Source: Burkholderiales bacterium (lineage in GTDB: Bacteria; Pseudomonadota; Gammaproteobacteria; Burkholderiales; Ga0077523). Taken from it: a stretch of DNA of 8,935 bases. Of this stretch, positions 1-6,760 are shown one piece after another. The position numbers and the translations under genes are program-made. The stretch spans positions 1 to 8,935 of the forward strand of contig JALORJ010000079.1 of the NCBI GenBank assembly GCA_025459035.1. Reading direction: 5' to 3'. Position 1 is the first letter of the stretch, and every line of letters starts with the position of its first letter. The notes under the pieces are model-generated. The model was not told the origin of the DNA. It searched no databases and saw only the letters and a list, made by a program, of their open reading frames with translations.

Positions 1-404
1 CAGTTGCCGCCGACGAAGTGCTTCACGCCCTTGGCGAGCGCCGCGTCGATCACGTCACGGTTGACCGGGTCGAGGATGATCACCGCGTCGTCGCGCATGC
101 GCAGCGTCGACGCCGCGTCGATCCAGATGCCCTGCCAGCCCGTGGCGCGCAGCGGGTCGACGGTCGCGGTGGTCCAGTCACCGCCCTGGCACGTGACGAT
201 CACGTCACAGGCCGCCAGCGCCTTCAGGTCGGACGCGTCCGCCAGCGGCGGCACGTCGCGGCCGATCGACGGTCCGGCGCCGCCGACGTTCGACGTGCTG
301 AAGAACACGCACTCGTCGAGTCCGTCGAAGTCGCGCTCCCACACCATGCGCTGCATGAGGACCGAGCCCACCATGCCGCGCCAGCCGACAAAACCCACCC
401 GCAT
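1..404 (-). CDS. asd: Aspartate-semialdehyde dehydrogenase, N-terminal part (cut by window edge)
   Basis: Asd reduces aspartyl-4-phosphate to aspartate semialdehyde with NADPH in the cytosol, the branch point to Lys/diaminopimelate, Thr and Met. Visible: 134 codons plus two bases. The N-terminus MRVGFVGWRGMVGSVLMQRM is the Rossmann nucleotide-binding loop of the E. coli-type enzyme. FFSTSNVGGAGPS, IVTCQGGDWT, WIDAASTLRMRDDAVIILDP and HFVGGN follow in the family order. The last two bases (TG) begin codon 135, so the catalytic cysteine of the GGNC motif, Cys135 in E. coli, falls exactly on the edge. The start is fixed by homology and by a GGAAG Shine-Dalgarno (minus strand, 411-415) six bases upstream. 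It lies 50 bp after leuB with no visible terminator between, so co-transcription is likely. The leuB-asd order is common in beta- and gammaproteobacteria. Family certain; the C-terminal two thirds are outside the window. Confidence 0.96.
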   Translation of the reverse strand, partial: MRVGFVGWRGMVGSVLMQRMVWERDFDGLDECVFFSTSNVGGAGPSIGRDVPPLADASDLKALAACDVIVTCQGGDWTTATVDPLRATGWQGIWIDAASTLRMRDDAVIILDPVNRDVIDAALAKGVKHFVGGN

Positions 405-454
405 CGTCGTCTTCCGTGTCGTCGTGATCGTTGGCGCCGCCGTCGGCGATGCCG

Positions 455-1534
455 TCAGCGGTATGCCCGCGCGAGGGCCGCGACCACCGCGTCGCCCATC
501 TGTTCGGTGCCGACGGTCGGCTCGCCGGGCGTGGCGATGTCGGCGGTGCGCAGGCCGTCGCGCAGCACCTGCGTGACGGCGGCTTCGACCCGCTGCGCCG
601 CGGCCTCGTCACGCCCCGAGTAGCGCAGCAGCATCGCGACCGACAGGATGGTCGCGAGCGGATTGGCGACGTCGCGCCCGGCGATGTCCGGTGCGGAGCC
701 GTGGATCGGTTCGTAGAGGCCCTTGCCGTGCGCGTCGAGCGACGCCGACGGCAGCATGCCGATGGAGCCGGTCAGCATCGACGCCTCGTCGGAGAGGATG
801 TCGCCGAAGATGTTGCCGGTCAGCATCACGTCGAACTGCTTCGGCGCGCGCACCAGCTGCATCGCGGCGTTGTCGACGTACATGTGCGTGAGCGCGACGT
901 CCGGGTACTCGCGACCGACCTCGGTCACGACCTCGCGCCACAGGATGCTCGTGTCGAGCACGTTGGCCTTGTCGACGGAGCACAGCTGCCGGCGCCGCCC
1001 CATCGCGATGCGGAACCCGACGTGCGCGATGCGGCGGATCTCGGACTCCGAGTACTTCATCGTGTCGAAGCCTTCGCGCTGACCGTCGTCAAGCGCGCGC
1101 CGCCCGCGCGGTGTGCCGAAGTAGATGTCGCCGGTCAGCTCGCGCAGGATCATCACGTCCAGGCCGGCCACCAGTTCGGGCTTCAGCGACGACGCGCTCG
1201 CGAGTTCCGGGTGGACGATCGCCGGACGCAGGTTGGTGAACAGGTTCAGCGCCTTGCGGATGCGCAGCAGCCCCTGCTCGGGGCGCAGTTCGCGCGGCAG
1301 CGTGTCGTAGCGCGGTCCGCCCACCGCGCCCAGCAGCACCGCGTCGGCGTCGCGGGCGAGCGCCAGCGTCGCGTCGGGCAACGGATCGCCGGCGGCGTCG
1401 TGACCGGCCCCGCCGATCGGAGCCTGCTGCATCTCGACGGCCAGCCCGCCAGCCGCCAGCGCCTTCAGGACCTTCTCGGCCTGGCGGACGATCTCGGGGC
1501 CGATGCCGTCACCCGGCAGGATCGCGAGCTTCAT
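455..1534 (-). CDS. leuB: 3-isopropylmalate dehydrogenase
   Basis: LeuB oxidatively decarboxylates (2R,3S)-3-isopropylmalate with NAD+ to give the leucine 2-keto precursor; it is a cytosolic, Mg-dependent homodimer. The protein is 359 residues, the usual family length. It starts MKLAILPGDGIGPEI, with substrate-binding arginines near 94, 104 and 131, LTGDIYFG with Tyr138, SVDKANVL with Lys189, YVDNAAM with Asp221, the metal/signature block NIFGDILSDEASMLTGSIGM (241-260), and the NAD-binding stretch EPIHGSAPDIAGRDVANP (275-292). Nothing essential is missing. The start ATG overlaps the leuD stop as ATGA (1531-1534), and a GGGAG Shine-Dalgarno (minus strand, 1541-1545) lies inside the end of leuD, which points to translational coupling. 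An open frame continues upstream to 2050, but that part is a shadow of leuD. Confidence 0.98.
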   Translation of the reverse strand: MKLAILPGDGIGPEIVRQAEKVLKALAAGGLAVEMQQAPIGGAGHDAAGDPLPDATLALARDADAVLLGAVGGPRYDTLPRELRPEQGLLRIRKALNLFTNLRPAIVHPELASASSLKPELVAGLDVMILRELTGDIYFGTPRGRRALDDGQREGFDTMKYSESEIRRIAHVGFRIAMGRRRQLCSVDKANVLDTSILWREVVTEVGREYPDVALTHMYVDNAAMQLVRAPKQFDVMLTGNIFGDILSDEASMLTGSIGMLPSASLDAHGKGLYEPIHGSAPDIAGRDVANPLATILSVAMLLRYSGRDEAAAQRVEAAVTQVLRDGLRTADIATPGEPTVGTEQMGDAVVAALARAYR

Positions 1535-2184
1535 GCGGCGCTCCCGGTCGTGAACAGCCACGGCTGGGCCGCGCGGTGCTTCGCCTCGAAAGCGCGGATC
1601 GCGTCGGCATGCCGCAGCGTGAGGCCGATCTCGTCGAGCCCTTCGAGCAGGTTGTGCTTGCGAAACGGATCGACCTCGAAGGCGTGGCGCGCGCCGGACG
1701 GCGTCACGACGGTCTGCGCGGCAAGGTCGACGGTCAGCCGGTAGCCCGGTGTCGCCAGCGTCTCGGCGAAGAGCGTGTCGACCACCGCGGCCGGCAGGAC
1801 CACCGGCAGCAACCCGTTCTTGAAGCAGTTGCCGTGGAAGATGTCCGCATACGACGGCGCGATCAGCGCGCGGAAGCCGAAGTCCTCGAGCGCCCAGGGC
1901 GCGTGTTCCCGCGACGAGCCGCAGCCGAAGTTCTCGCGCGCGAGCAGGATCTCGGCGCCGCGGTAGCGCGGCTGGTTCAGCACGAAGTCGGGCGCGAGCG
2001 GGCGTGCCGCGTTGTCCATGCCGGGCTCGCCATGATCGAGATAGCGCCATTCGTCGAACAGGTTCGGCCCGAAGCCGCTGCGCTTGATCGACTTCAGGAA
2101 CTGCTTCGGGATGATCGCGTCGGTGTCGACATTGGCGCGGTCGAGCGGGGCCACGAGCCCGTCGAGCACGGTGAACTTGCGCAT
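1531..2184 (-). CDS. leuD: 3-isopropylmalate dehydratase small subunit
   Basis: LeuD pairs with LeuC to form isopropylmalate isomerase, which converts 2- to 3-isopropylmalate through isopropylmaleate. The protein is 217 residues, normal for the proteobacterial form, with the aconitase swivel-domain motifs: NVDTDAIIPKQFLKSIKR (19-34 region), FGPNLFDEWRYLD, ENFGCGSSREHAPWAL (84-99), SYADIFHGNCFKNGLLPV. I chose ATG 2184 because MRKFTVLDGLVAPLDRANVDTD lines up with family N-termini. A GTG two codons upstream at 2190 (GTG ACC ATG) is a real alternative. The only Shine-Dalgarno, AGGA at 2195-2198 on the minus strand, is 10 bases from the ATG and 4 from the GTG, so neither spacing is ideal. It lies 82 bp after leuC, across the hairpin described separately, and overlaps leuB by 4 bp. 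Confidence 0.97.
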   Translation of the reverse strand: MRKFTVLDGLVAPLDRANVDTDAIIPKQFLKSIKRSGFGPNLFDEWRYLDHGEPGMDNAARPLAPDFVLNQPRYRGAEILLARENFGCGSSREHAPWALEDFGFRALIAPSYADIFHGNCFKNGLLPVVLPAAVVDTLFAETLATPGYRLTVDLAAQTVVTPSGARHAFEVDPFRKHNLLEGLDEIGLTLRHADAIRAFEAKHRAAQPWLFTTGSAA

Positions 2185-2186
2185 GG

Positions 2187-2270
2187 TCACGGCATCCTGT
2201 GCGTGGGCGACCGGGCGTCGCGCCCGGTCGACAGGGAAGACGATCCGGGCGAGGCCGGCGCGGGCGTCAT
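2187..2270 (-). other. 27-codon mini-ORF chained to leuC and leuD
   Basis: Seen directly: an ATG at 2270-2268 overlaps the leuC stop as ATGA. The frame runs 27 codons (MTPAPASPGSSSLSTGRDAR then SPTHRMP) and stops with a TGA that overlaps the alternative leuD GTG start as GTGA (2190-2187). It has no Shine-Dalgarno of its own, so it could only be read by ribosomes finishing leuC. The peptide has no lipobox, membrane segment or known motif and uses rare-looking codons (TCT, AGG), so it is probably not selected as a protein. Its possible role is to carry ribosomes through the hairpin that covers the leuD ribosome binding site. In many relatives this spot holds an entericidin-like lipoprotein gene; this ORF does not resemble one. 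It could be chance in high-GC DNA. Confidence 0.3.
2196..2235 (-). promoter_or_regulatory. Intercistronic hairpin able to hide the leuD ribosome binding site
   Basis: In the mRNA (minus strand), CGACCGGGCG, loop CGA, CGCCCGGTCG forms a perfect 10-bp GC-rich stem (2221-2230 with 2208-2217). Directly flanking the 5' arm, CCTGT (2231-2235) can pair with ACAGG (2196-2200), leaving a 7-base bulge on one side. ACAGG contains most of the leuD Shine-Dalgarno AGGA. No U-run follows, so it is not a classical terminator. By structure it could be a translational gate, an mRNA stability element, or both. The pairing is read from the sequence; the role is inferred. Confidence 0.5.
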
Positions 2271-3694
2271 GCCGCCGACGCGTCGGGGACGCCGCGGCGC
2301 ACGTCGACGAACCGCCCGGCGATGCCGGCGGCCGCAGCCATCGCCGGGCTGACCAGATGCGTGCGCCCGCCAGCGCCCTGGCGTCCCTCGAAGTTGCGGT
2401 TCGATGTCGACGCGCAGCGTTCGCCCGGCTCGAGCCGGTCGTCGTTCATCGCGAGGCACATCGAACAGCCGGGCTCGCGCCACTCGAAACCGGCGGCGCG
2501 GAAGATCGCGTCGAGGCCCTCGGCCTCCGCCTGGCGCTTCACCGGACCGGAGCCCGGCACGACCATCGCCAGCTTGACGCTGGCCGCCTTGGTGCGGCCC
2601 TTCACCACCGCGGCCGCGGCGCGCAGGTCCTCGATGCGCGAATTGGTGCACGAGCCGATGAACACCTTGTCGATCGCGATCTCGGTGATCGGCGTGTTCG
2701 GCGCGAGTCCCATGTAGGCGAGCGCGCGCTCGAGCGAGCCGCGCCTCACCGGATCGGCGATCGCCGCCGGGTCGGGTACGCGCCCGTCGACGGTGTCGAC
2801 CATCTCGGGCGATGTGCCCCACGTGACCTGCGGTGCGATGTCCTCGGCGCGCAGTTCGACGACGCGGTCGAAGACGGCGTCGGCATCGCTCGCGAGCGTG
2901 CGCCAGAACGCCACCGCCGCGTCCCACTGCGCTCCGCTCGGTGCGAACGGGCGGCCCTTCAGGTACGCGAACGTCGTGTCGTCGGGCGCCACCATGCCGG
3001 CACGCGCGCCGGCTTCGATCGCCATGTTGCACAAGGTCATGCGGCCTTCCATCGACAGCCCGCGGATCGCGCTGCCCGCGAACTCGATGGCGTGACCGGT
3101 GCCGCCGGCGGTGCCGATGTGCCCGATGATGGCCAGCGCGACGTCCTTGGCGGTGACGCCGTGCCCCAGGGCGCCGTCGACACGGACCAGCATGCGCTTC
3201 GCGCGCTTCAGGTTGAGACACTGGGTGGCGAGCACGTGCTCGACCTCGGAGGTCCCGATGCCGAACGCGAGTGCGCCGAACGCCCCGTGCGTGCTCGTGT
3301 GCGAATCGCCGCAGACCACGGTCATGCCGGGCAGCGTCGCCCCCTGCTCGGGTCCGATGACGTGCACGATGCCCTGGCGCTCGTCGCGGAACGGGAAGTA
3401 CGCGCGGGCGCCGAAGCGGCGGATGTTGGCGTCGAGGGTCTCAACCTGCTGGCGCGAGATCGGGTCGCGGATGCCCTGGTCCCAGTCGCGCGTCGGCGTG
3501 TTGTGATCGGCGGTCGCGACCACCGTGTCGATGCGCCACGGGGTCCGGTGCGCGAGGTCAAGGCCTTCGAAGGCCTGCGGGCTGGTGACTTCGTGGACGA
3601 GGTGCCGATCGATGTAGATCAGGGCGTTGCCGCCCGCTTCCTCGCGCACCACGTGACTCGCCCAGAGCTTGTCGTACAGCGTCTGCGATGGCAT
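2267..3694 (-). CDS. leuC: 3-isopropylmalate dehydratase large subunit
   Basis: LeuC is the [4Fe-4S] catalytic subunit of isopropylmalate isomerase (aconitase superfamily), working with LeuD in leucine synthesis. The protein is 475 residues, slightly longer than E. coli LeuC (466). It starts MPSQTLYDKLWASHVV and carries TVVCGDSHTSTHGAFGALAFGIGTSEVEHVLATQ, SMEGRMTLCNMAIEAGARAGM, VFIGSCTNSRIEDLR and PGCSMCLAMN. The three cluster cysteines are at 349, 410 and 413 with normal spacing. The C-terminus FEGRQGAGGRTHLVSPAMAAAAGIAGRFVD is canonical. The start is supported by a GGAG Shine-Dalgarno seven bases upstream (minus strand, 3702-3705), which lies inside a short palindrome CTCCGCGGAG (3702-3711). 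The MFS gene ends only 29 bp upstream, leaving no room for a leader-peptide attenuator directly before leuC. Its expression probably depends on upstream transcription or on a promoter inside the MFS gene. Confidence 0.98.
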   Translation of the reverse strand: MPSQTLYDKLWASHVVREEAGGNALIYIDRHLVHEVTSPQAFEGLDLAHRTPWRIDTVVATADHNTPTRDWDQGIRDPISRQQVETLDANIRRFGARAYFPFRDERQGIVHVIGPEQGATLPGMTVVCGDSHTSTHGAFGALAFGIGTSEVEHVLATQCLNLKRAKRMLVRVDGALGHGVTAKDVALAIIGHIGTAGGTGHAIEFAGSAIRGLSMEGRMTLCNMAIEAGARAGMVAPDDTTFAYLKGRPFAPSGAQWDAAVAFWRTLASDADAVFDRVVELRAEDIAPQVTWGTSPEMVDTVDGRVPDPAAIADPVRRGSLERALAYMGLAPNTPITEIAIDKVFIGSCTNSRIEDLRAAAAVVKGRTKAASVKLAMVVPGSGPVKRQAEAEGLDAIFRAAGFEWREPGCSMCLAMNDDRLEPGERCASTSNRNFEGRQGAGGRTHLVSPAMAAAAGIAGRFVDVRRGVPDASAA

Positions 3695-3723
3695 GCGATC
3701 TCTCCGCGGAGCCGCCGGTTATA

Positions 3724-4953
3724 TCACGGCGTTTTCGGGCTTCGGGAGTCGGTGGACCCGTCGACGACGACCGCCGCGCGCGGTGCGTCGGCATCGCGTC
3801 GCGGCAAGCCGGTCGCGGCGACGATCGCCGCCGCGAAGCCCGCCGCCCCGCCGATCGCGAAGGCGGTGGCGCCGCCCGCCGCGTCCCAGACCGCCCCGGC
3901 CAGCAGACCCCCGACCGCGCCGCCGAAGCCGAACCCGATCGACGAGTACAGCGCCTGTCCCCGGGCCTGGAGGCGCCCCGCGAAGTGGCGGTGCACGAGC
4001 GCGACCGCAGCCGCGTGGAACACCCCGAACGTGATGCCGTGGCTTGCGGCGCAGGCGACCACGACCACGGCGACATGCGGCATCGCACCGGTGAGCACGA
4101 AACGCACGCCGGCGGTGACGAACGCGAACAGCAGCAGCGTGCGCAGCGCGAAGCGCGCCGCGAGCCGGCGCCACACCAGGAACACGCCGATCTCGCACAC
4201 CACGCCGAGCGCCCACAGCAGCCCGACGCCATCCTTCGACCAGCCGTGCTCGACCATCCAGATCGAATAGAACGTGTGGAACGGCCCGTGCGCGACCGAC
4301 ATCAGCGCGCAGGCCGCGAACAGCGCCACGACCGGCCGCGACCGCAGCACTTCGCCAAGCGGCGTCGCGTCGACCGCGTGCGCGGCCGGCGGTGCTTCGA
4401 CGATGCGCCATGCGGCCACCGCGTGCAGCGCCAGCAGCACCGCCATCGCCGGCAGCAGACGGTCGACGCCGGCGCGCTCGACGAGCGCCCCCCCGGCAAG
4501 CACCGCGATCACGAAGCCGACCGAGCCCCACGCGCGGACCCGGCCGTAGCGATGCGACACGCCGGTCAGATGTCCCATCGTCGTCGCTTCGACCAGCGGC
4601 AGCAGGCCGCACGAGAACGCGTTTGTGACGAGCAGCACCGCGAACAGCCACGTGAATGAGGCGCTCGCGAACACGCCCGCGAACGCGATGCTGGCGCCCG
4701 TCGCGGTGAGCCGCACGATGCCGATGCGCCGGCCGCGGGCATCCGCGACCGCGCCCCACAGGGTCGGACCGACCATGCGGGTCACGGGGACGATCGCCAC
4801 GAGCACGGCGATCTCGAAGGCTGCGAGTCCCTGCGCCTTCAGGTACAGCGTGAAGTACGGGCCCCAGAGGCCCAGCCACGCGAAGTACCAGAAGTAGAAC
4901 GCGCCCAGCGGGCGCAGGGCCGCCGCGCCGGCGGGCGGTTGCGGCGGCGTCAC
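3724..4953 (-). CDS. MFS permease, HcaT / phenylpropionate-permease-like
   Basis: Predicted inner-membrane proton-coupled carrier of the major facilitator superfamily; the substrate cannot be read from sequence. The protein is 409 residues with about 12 hydrophobic helices in two halves. The first half starts FYFWYFAWLGLWGPYFTLYL (19-38). A motif-A-like loop GAVADARGRRIG (67-78) joins TM2 and TM3. RVRAWGSVGF (138-147) and LLWALGVVCEIGVF (245-258) resemble the HcaT/LacY-like MFS_1 branch, followed by FGVFHAAAVALVHRHFAGRL (309-328) and RGQALYSSIGFGFGG. The C-tail from about 384 is charged and variable. The start is GTG 4953; I see no good Shine-Dalgarno, so the exact N-terminus is uncertain by a few residues. 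It sits 85 bp after the HEAGH gene and 29 bp before leuC. Pairing with aroC is familiar in betaproteobacteria as I recall it. A metabolite exporter or an aromatic-acid importer are both possible. Confidence 0.85.
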   Translation of the reverse strand: MTPPQPPAGAAALRPLGAFYFWYFAWLGLWGPYFTLYLKAQGLAAFEIAVLVAIVPVTRMVGPTLWGAVADARGRRIGIVRLTATGASIAFAGVFASASFTWLFAVLLVTNAFSCGLLPLVEATTMGHLTGVSHRYGRVRAWGSVGFVIAVLAGGALVERAGVDRLLPAMAVLLALHAVAAWRIVEAPPAAHAVDATPLGEVLRSRPVVALFAACALMSVAHGPFHTFYSIWMVEHGWSKDGVGLLWALGVVCEIGVFLVWRRLAARFALRTLLLFAFVTAGVRFVLTGAMPHVAVVVVACAASHGITFGVFHAAAVALVHRHFAGRLQARGQALYSSIGFGFGGAVGGLLAGAVWDAAGGATAFAIGGAAGFAAAIVAATGLPRRDADAPRAAVVVDGSTDSRSPKTP

Positions 4954-5001
4954 GGTCGGCGCCCGCGTCGCCGTCGCGCGGCGGCTGGCGCGCGTGACCG
5001 C

Positions 5002-5015
5002 CCGGGTCGACCCGG
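5002..5015. repeat. Perfect 14-bp palindrome upstream of the MFS gene
   Basis: CCGGGTCGACCCGG reads the same on both strands. It lies in the 85-bp gap between the HEAGH gene and the MFS start, the second-widest gap in the minus-strand run, about 49 bp upstream of the MFS GTG. It could be an operator for a dimeric repressor or just chance in GC-rich DNA rich in GTCGAC. No recognisable -35/-10 pair was seen around it. Confidence 0.3.
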
Positions 5016-5038
5016 TGCCGTCGACGCCGCGCGCGCGT

Positions 5039-5581
5039 TCACGCGTCGCGGTCGAGATGCCAGCGCAGCGTGCCGAAGCCCAGCGCCGCGAGCACGACGA
5101 TCCAGCCGACGAACCGCACGACCGCGGCCAGCGTGGTGTCGTGATCGAGCAGACCGGCGCCCCCGAGGATGTGCGTCCAGTCGTGCTCGCCGCCCCCCAC
5201 GAGCGGCAGCACCTGCGCGCGCGCGTCGGCCATGTAGCGAGCGATGTTCCAGAGGTTCTCGCCGAACCACACGCCGCCGCAGACCGCCGACGCGGTGTGG
5301 CGTCGGCGTGCGAACGCGACGGTCGCCACCGCCGGGAACACGAGCTGGCCGAGCGTGCCGCCCCAGACCGCGAGCGGCGGGATCAGCAACCCGAAGATCG
5401 GATGCCCGGCCTCGTGGAACGCGAGGTTGGCGCCGTCGAGGACGTGGACCCAGCGCTCGCTGGTGTGCGCGAACCACGCGCACCACGCGGCGAACAGCGT
5501 CACCCCCGCCAGCGCGGCGGTCGACACCGGGGTCCAGCCGGCATCGTTGTCGCGCTGCGCGTCGAGCCAGTCCGACAGCAC
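5039..5581 (-). CDS. Small membrane protein with HEAGH motif (M50-like zinc metalloprotease candidate)
   Basis: I do not recognise a named gene. The protein is 180 residues and hydrophobic, with likely membrane segments near 19-38, 62-90 and 150-172 and a possible one near 98-117. HEAGH (56-60) fits the HExxH zinc-binding signature at the edge of a hydrophobic helix, as in membrane-embedded M50-type proteases. The usual M50 second motif (NPxPxxxLDG) is absent. Further conserved-looking polar blocks are WFGENLWNIARYMADAR (105-121) and GGGEHDWTHILG (129-140), where His133, Asp134 or His137 could supply a third metal ligand (inference). The start must be GTG 5581 or later: the frame is closed by the aroC TGA just five codons upstream. 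No Shine-Dalgarno is visible, so translation may depend on re-initiation after aroC. A protease role is a hypothesis; it may instead be a non-enzymatic membrane protein. Confidence 0.75.
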   Translation of the reverse strand: MLSDWLDAQRDNDAGWTPVSTAALAGVTLFAAWCAWFAHTSERWVHVLDGANLAFHEAGHPIFGLLIPPLAVWGGTLGQLVFPAVATVAFARRRHTASAVCGGVWFGENLWNIARYMADARAQVLPLVGGGEHDWTHILGGAGLLDHDTTLAAVVRFVGWIVVLAALGFGTLRWHLDRDA

Positions 5582-5596
5582 GCGCCGCGCCGCCGC

Positions 5597-6760
5597 TCAG
5601 TCGCGATCGGGGTCGGTCGACGCGCGCGTCGGCGCGAGCGGCCAGCGCTCGCGGGCCCCGGCGGGTGCCGTGGCGGGCAGCCGCGGTGTGCCGACCCGCA
5701 CGTCCGCGTTCTGGGCGCGGTGACGCAGCGCGTGATCCATCAGCACGATCGCGACCATGGCCTCGGCGATCGGCGTCGCGCGAATGCCGACGCACGGGTC
5801 GTGACGGCCGAAGGTCTCGACGGTCACCGCCTCACCGTCGCGGTCGATCGACCGCCGCGCGAGGCGGATGCTCGAGGTCGGCTTGATCGCGATGTGCGCC
5901 ACGACGTCCTGCCCGGTCGAGATGCCCCCCAGGATGCCGCCCGCGTGGTTCGACAGGAAGCCCTCGGGGGTCATCTCGTCGCCGTGCTCGGTGCCCAGCT
6001 GCGTCACCGCGCCGAACCCGGCGCCGATCTCGACCCCCTTCACCGCGTTGATGCCCATCAACGCGTACGCGAGTTCGGCATCGAGCTTGTCGTCGACCGG
6101 CTCGCCCCACCCCGGCGGCACCCCGCGGGCGACCACGGTGATCTTCGCGCCGCACGAGTCGCCGGACTTGCGCAACGCGTCCATGTGCGCCTCGAGTCGC
6201 GGCACGACGTCGGGATCGGCCGCGAAGAACGGATTGGTGTCGATGACGGATTCGTCGCGCCACGCGATCGGGATCGGACCGAGCTGGACGAGCGCGCCGC
6301 GGATCTCGACCCCGTGGCGCTCGCGCAGCCACTTGCGCGCGACCGCGCCGGCCGCGACCCGCGTCGCGGTCTCGCGCGCCGACTGGCGCCCGCCACCACG
6401 GGGATCGCGTACGCCGTACTTCTGCGTGTACGAATAGTCGGCGTGGCCCGGCCGGAAGCGGTCGACGATGTTCGCGTAGTCCTGGCTGCGCTGGTCGGTG
6501 TTGCGGATCAGGAGCGCGATCGGCGTGCCGGTCGTCACGCCCTGGTAGACGCCGGACAGGATCTCGACCGCGTCGGCTTCCTTGCGCTGCGTGACGAAGC
6601 GCGACGTGCCGGGCTTGCGCCGGTCGAGGTCGTGCTGGATGTCGGCCGCGTCGAGCGCGAGGCCCGGCGGACAACCGTCGACGACGCAGCCGATGCCCGG
6701 CCCGTGGCTCTCGCCGAAGGACGTGACGCAGAACAGACGGCCGAGGGTGTTGCCTGACAT
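5597..6760 (-). CDS. aroC: Chorismate synthase
   Basis: AroC performs the last shikimate-pathway step, eliminating phosphate from EPSP to give chorismate with reduced FMN as cofactor; it is a cytosolic tetramer. The protein is 387 residues. The N-terminus MSGNTLGRLFCVTSFGESHG carries invariant His19, and RPGHADYSYTQKYG carries His106. KPTSSI and GRHDPCVGIRA, also family signatures, are present, as is GGISTGQD. Two oddities: the usual GGGRSSARET reads GGGRQSARET (Gln126, codon CAG), and the protein runs about 26 residues past the position where E. coli AroC ends (RAQNADV plus a few), with a Pro/Arg-rich, probably disordered tail. The start ATG has an AAGG Shine-Dalgarno five bases upstream. 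It is the first gene of the minus-strand run and divergent from thyA, so a promoter is expected in 6761-6905. Confidence 0.97.
   Translation of the reverse strand: MSGNTLGRLFCVTSFGESHGPGIGCVVDGCPPGLALDAADIQHDLDRRKPGTSRFVTQRKEADAVEILSGVYQGVTTGTPIALLIRNTDQRSQDYANIVDRFRPGHADYSYTQKYGVRDPRGGGRQSARETATRVAAGAVARKWLRERHGVEIRGALVQLGPIPIAWRDESVIDTNPFFAADPDVVPRLEAHMDALRKSGDSCGAKITVVARGVPPGWGEPVDDKLDAELAYALMGINAVKGVEIGAGFGAVTQLGTEHGDEMTPEGFLSNHAGGILGGISTGQDVVAHIAIKPTSSIRLARRSIDRDGEAVTVETFGRHDPCVGIRATPIAEAMVAIVLMDHALRHRAQNADVRVGTPRLPATAPAGARERWPLAPTRASTDPDRD

Noticed and set aside
2187..2270. Entericidin-type lipoprotein gene between leuC and leuD
   Set aside because: Such a gene occurs here in many relatives, but the frame has no signal peptide or lipobox cysteine and is only 27 codons.
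3695..3723. Leucine attenuator or leader peptide before leuC
   Set aside because: Only 29 bp separate the MFS stop from the leuC start: no Leu-rich peptide, no alternative hairpins, no U-run. The CTCCGCGGAG palindrome has too short a stem to be convincing.
2084..4270. 728-codon open frame on the plus strand opposite leuC and the MFS gene
   Set aside because: It is an antisense shadow caused by strong G/C third-position bias. It is Arg/Ala/His-rich with no domain, and LeuC with all its motifs is on the other strand.
4950..5795. 281-codon minus-strand frame overlapping the HEAGH gene and the aroC end
   Set aside because: Very Arg-rich, no hydrophobic segments or motifs, and out of frame with the coherent membrane protein at 5039-5581.
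4994..6757. 587-codon open frame on the plus strand opposite aroC
   Set aside because: Low-complexity Arg/Asp/Val translation, while the opposite frame encodes full chorismate synthase; a composition artefact.
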